A stretch of 5,743 bases of DNA from Rubrobacter sp. (GTDB lineage Bacteria; Actinomycetota; Rubrobacteria; Rubrobacterales; Rubrobacteraceae). The notes beneath the pieces were generated by a model, which saw nothing but the letters and a program-made list of their open reading frames with translations, was not told where the DNA came from and made no database searches. The position numbers were made by a program, and so were the translations under genes. Where the stretch lies: contig JADDPR010000542.1 in NCBI GenBank assembly GCA_016781775.1, positions 1 through 5,743 of the forward strand, written 5' to 3'. Shown piece after piece: positions 5,583 to 5,743 of the stretch; the stretch's first letter is position 1, and every line of letters starts with the position of its first letter.

Positions 5583-5741
5583 TCACGCCTCCTGCACCAC
5601 CCTCGCCTCCGCGTCACCCACGGGACCGCAGATGGAGGTGTTCCGGGAGGCGGAGATGGAGCCGAGCATCGTCGCCCGTACACATACTCGAGTGGCCCCC
5701 AGCGTAGCGAATCCTTGCGCAACCCGATCGTAGTCGGGAAC
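5583..5741 (-). CDS. Possible C-terminal end of an unrecognised minus-strand protein (5' partial)
   Basis: On the minus strand a frame enters from the right edge and ends at TGA (complement of 5583-5585), giving 52 residues. These include YDRVAQGFATLGATRV and end in GDAEARVVQEA. About three-quarters of third codon positions are G or C, somewhat lower than in the neighbours. The composition looks more protein-like than the other frames here, and the gene would converge on the ferredoxin-like gene with a 43-base gap. The opposite plus-strand frame has the same third-position bias, so codon use does not decide between them. I recognise no family. This entry could be wrong and the stretch non-coding. 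Confidence 0.3.
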   Translation of the reverse strand, partial: VPDYDRVAQGFATLGATRVCVRATMLGSISASRNTSICGPVGDAEARVVQEA

Positions 5742-5743
5742 GG

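Overview
The window is a high-GC bacterial segment. Third codon positions are strongly G/C, GTG and TTG starts are used, and Shine-Dalgarno sites are purine-rich. Protein types and codon style suit an actinomycete-like genome, perhaps a Rubrobacter relative, but that placement is inference and nothing here is diagnostic.

Layout from left to right: (1) bases 2-133 hold the C-terminus of an unrecognised plus-strand protein. After 24 bases comes a complete GT4-type glycosyltransferase (158-1333, +). (2) Bases 1334-2076 are the debris of a 727-bp tandem duplication. They hold a 5'-truncated sulfotransferase fragment (minus strand) joined to a 3' fragment of the glycosyltransferase (plus strand). 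(3) A complete PAPS-dependent sulfotransferase lies at 2077-2886 (-), convergent with the glycosyltransferase. (4) A 253-bp divergent intergenic region (2887-3139) has a promoter-like element and a 14-bp perfect palindrome. (5) A CNNM/CBS/CorC_HlyC membrane protein (3140-4458, +) is broken by an apparent 1-nt deletion near 3961-3973, so it reads as two pieces. (6) A complete sucrase/ferredoxin-like (Apd1-type) [2Fe-2S] protein lies at 4559-5539 (+). (7) The right edge may carry the end of a minus-strand gene (5583-5741), which is weakly supported.

The most notable structure is the tandem repeat, with copy A at about 1160-1886 and copy B at about 1887-2613. It begins inside the 3' end of the glycosyltransferase and ends inside the sulfotransferase. 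Because the two genes converge, the duplication leaves one intact copy of each and places both broken ends in the middle. The copies differ at one internal base (1721/2448) and in a few bases at the junction, where the sequence looks like a patchwork of the two parental flanks. This points to a recent recombination or template-switch event, or to an assembly artefact.

The glycosyltransferase and sulfotransferase could act on the same surface glycan or glycolipid (inference from adjacency and families). The membrane protein and the ferredoxin-like protein look like unrelated housekeeping or redox genes. They share a promoter-like sequence pattern upstream. I see no CRISPR array, tRNA, rRNA, transposase or clearly new multi-gene system.
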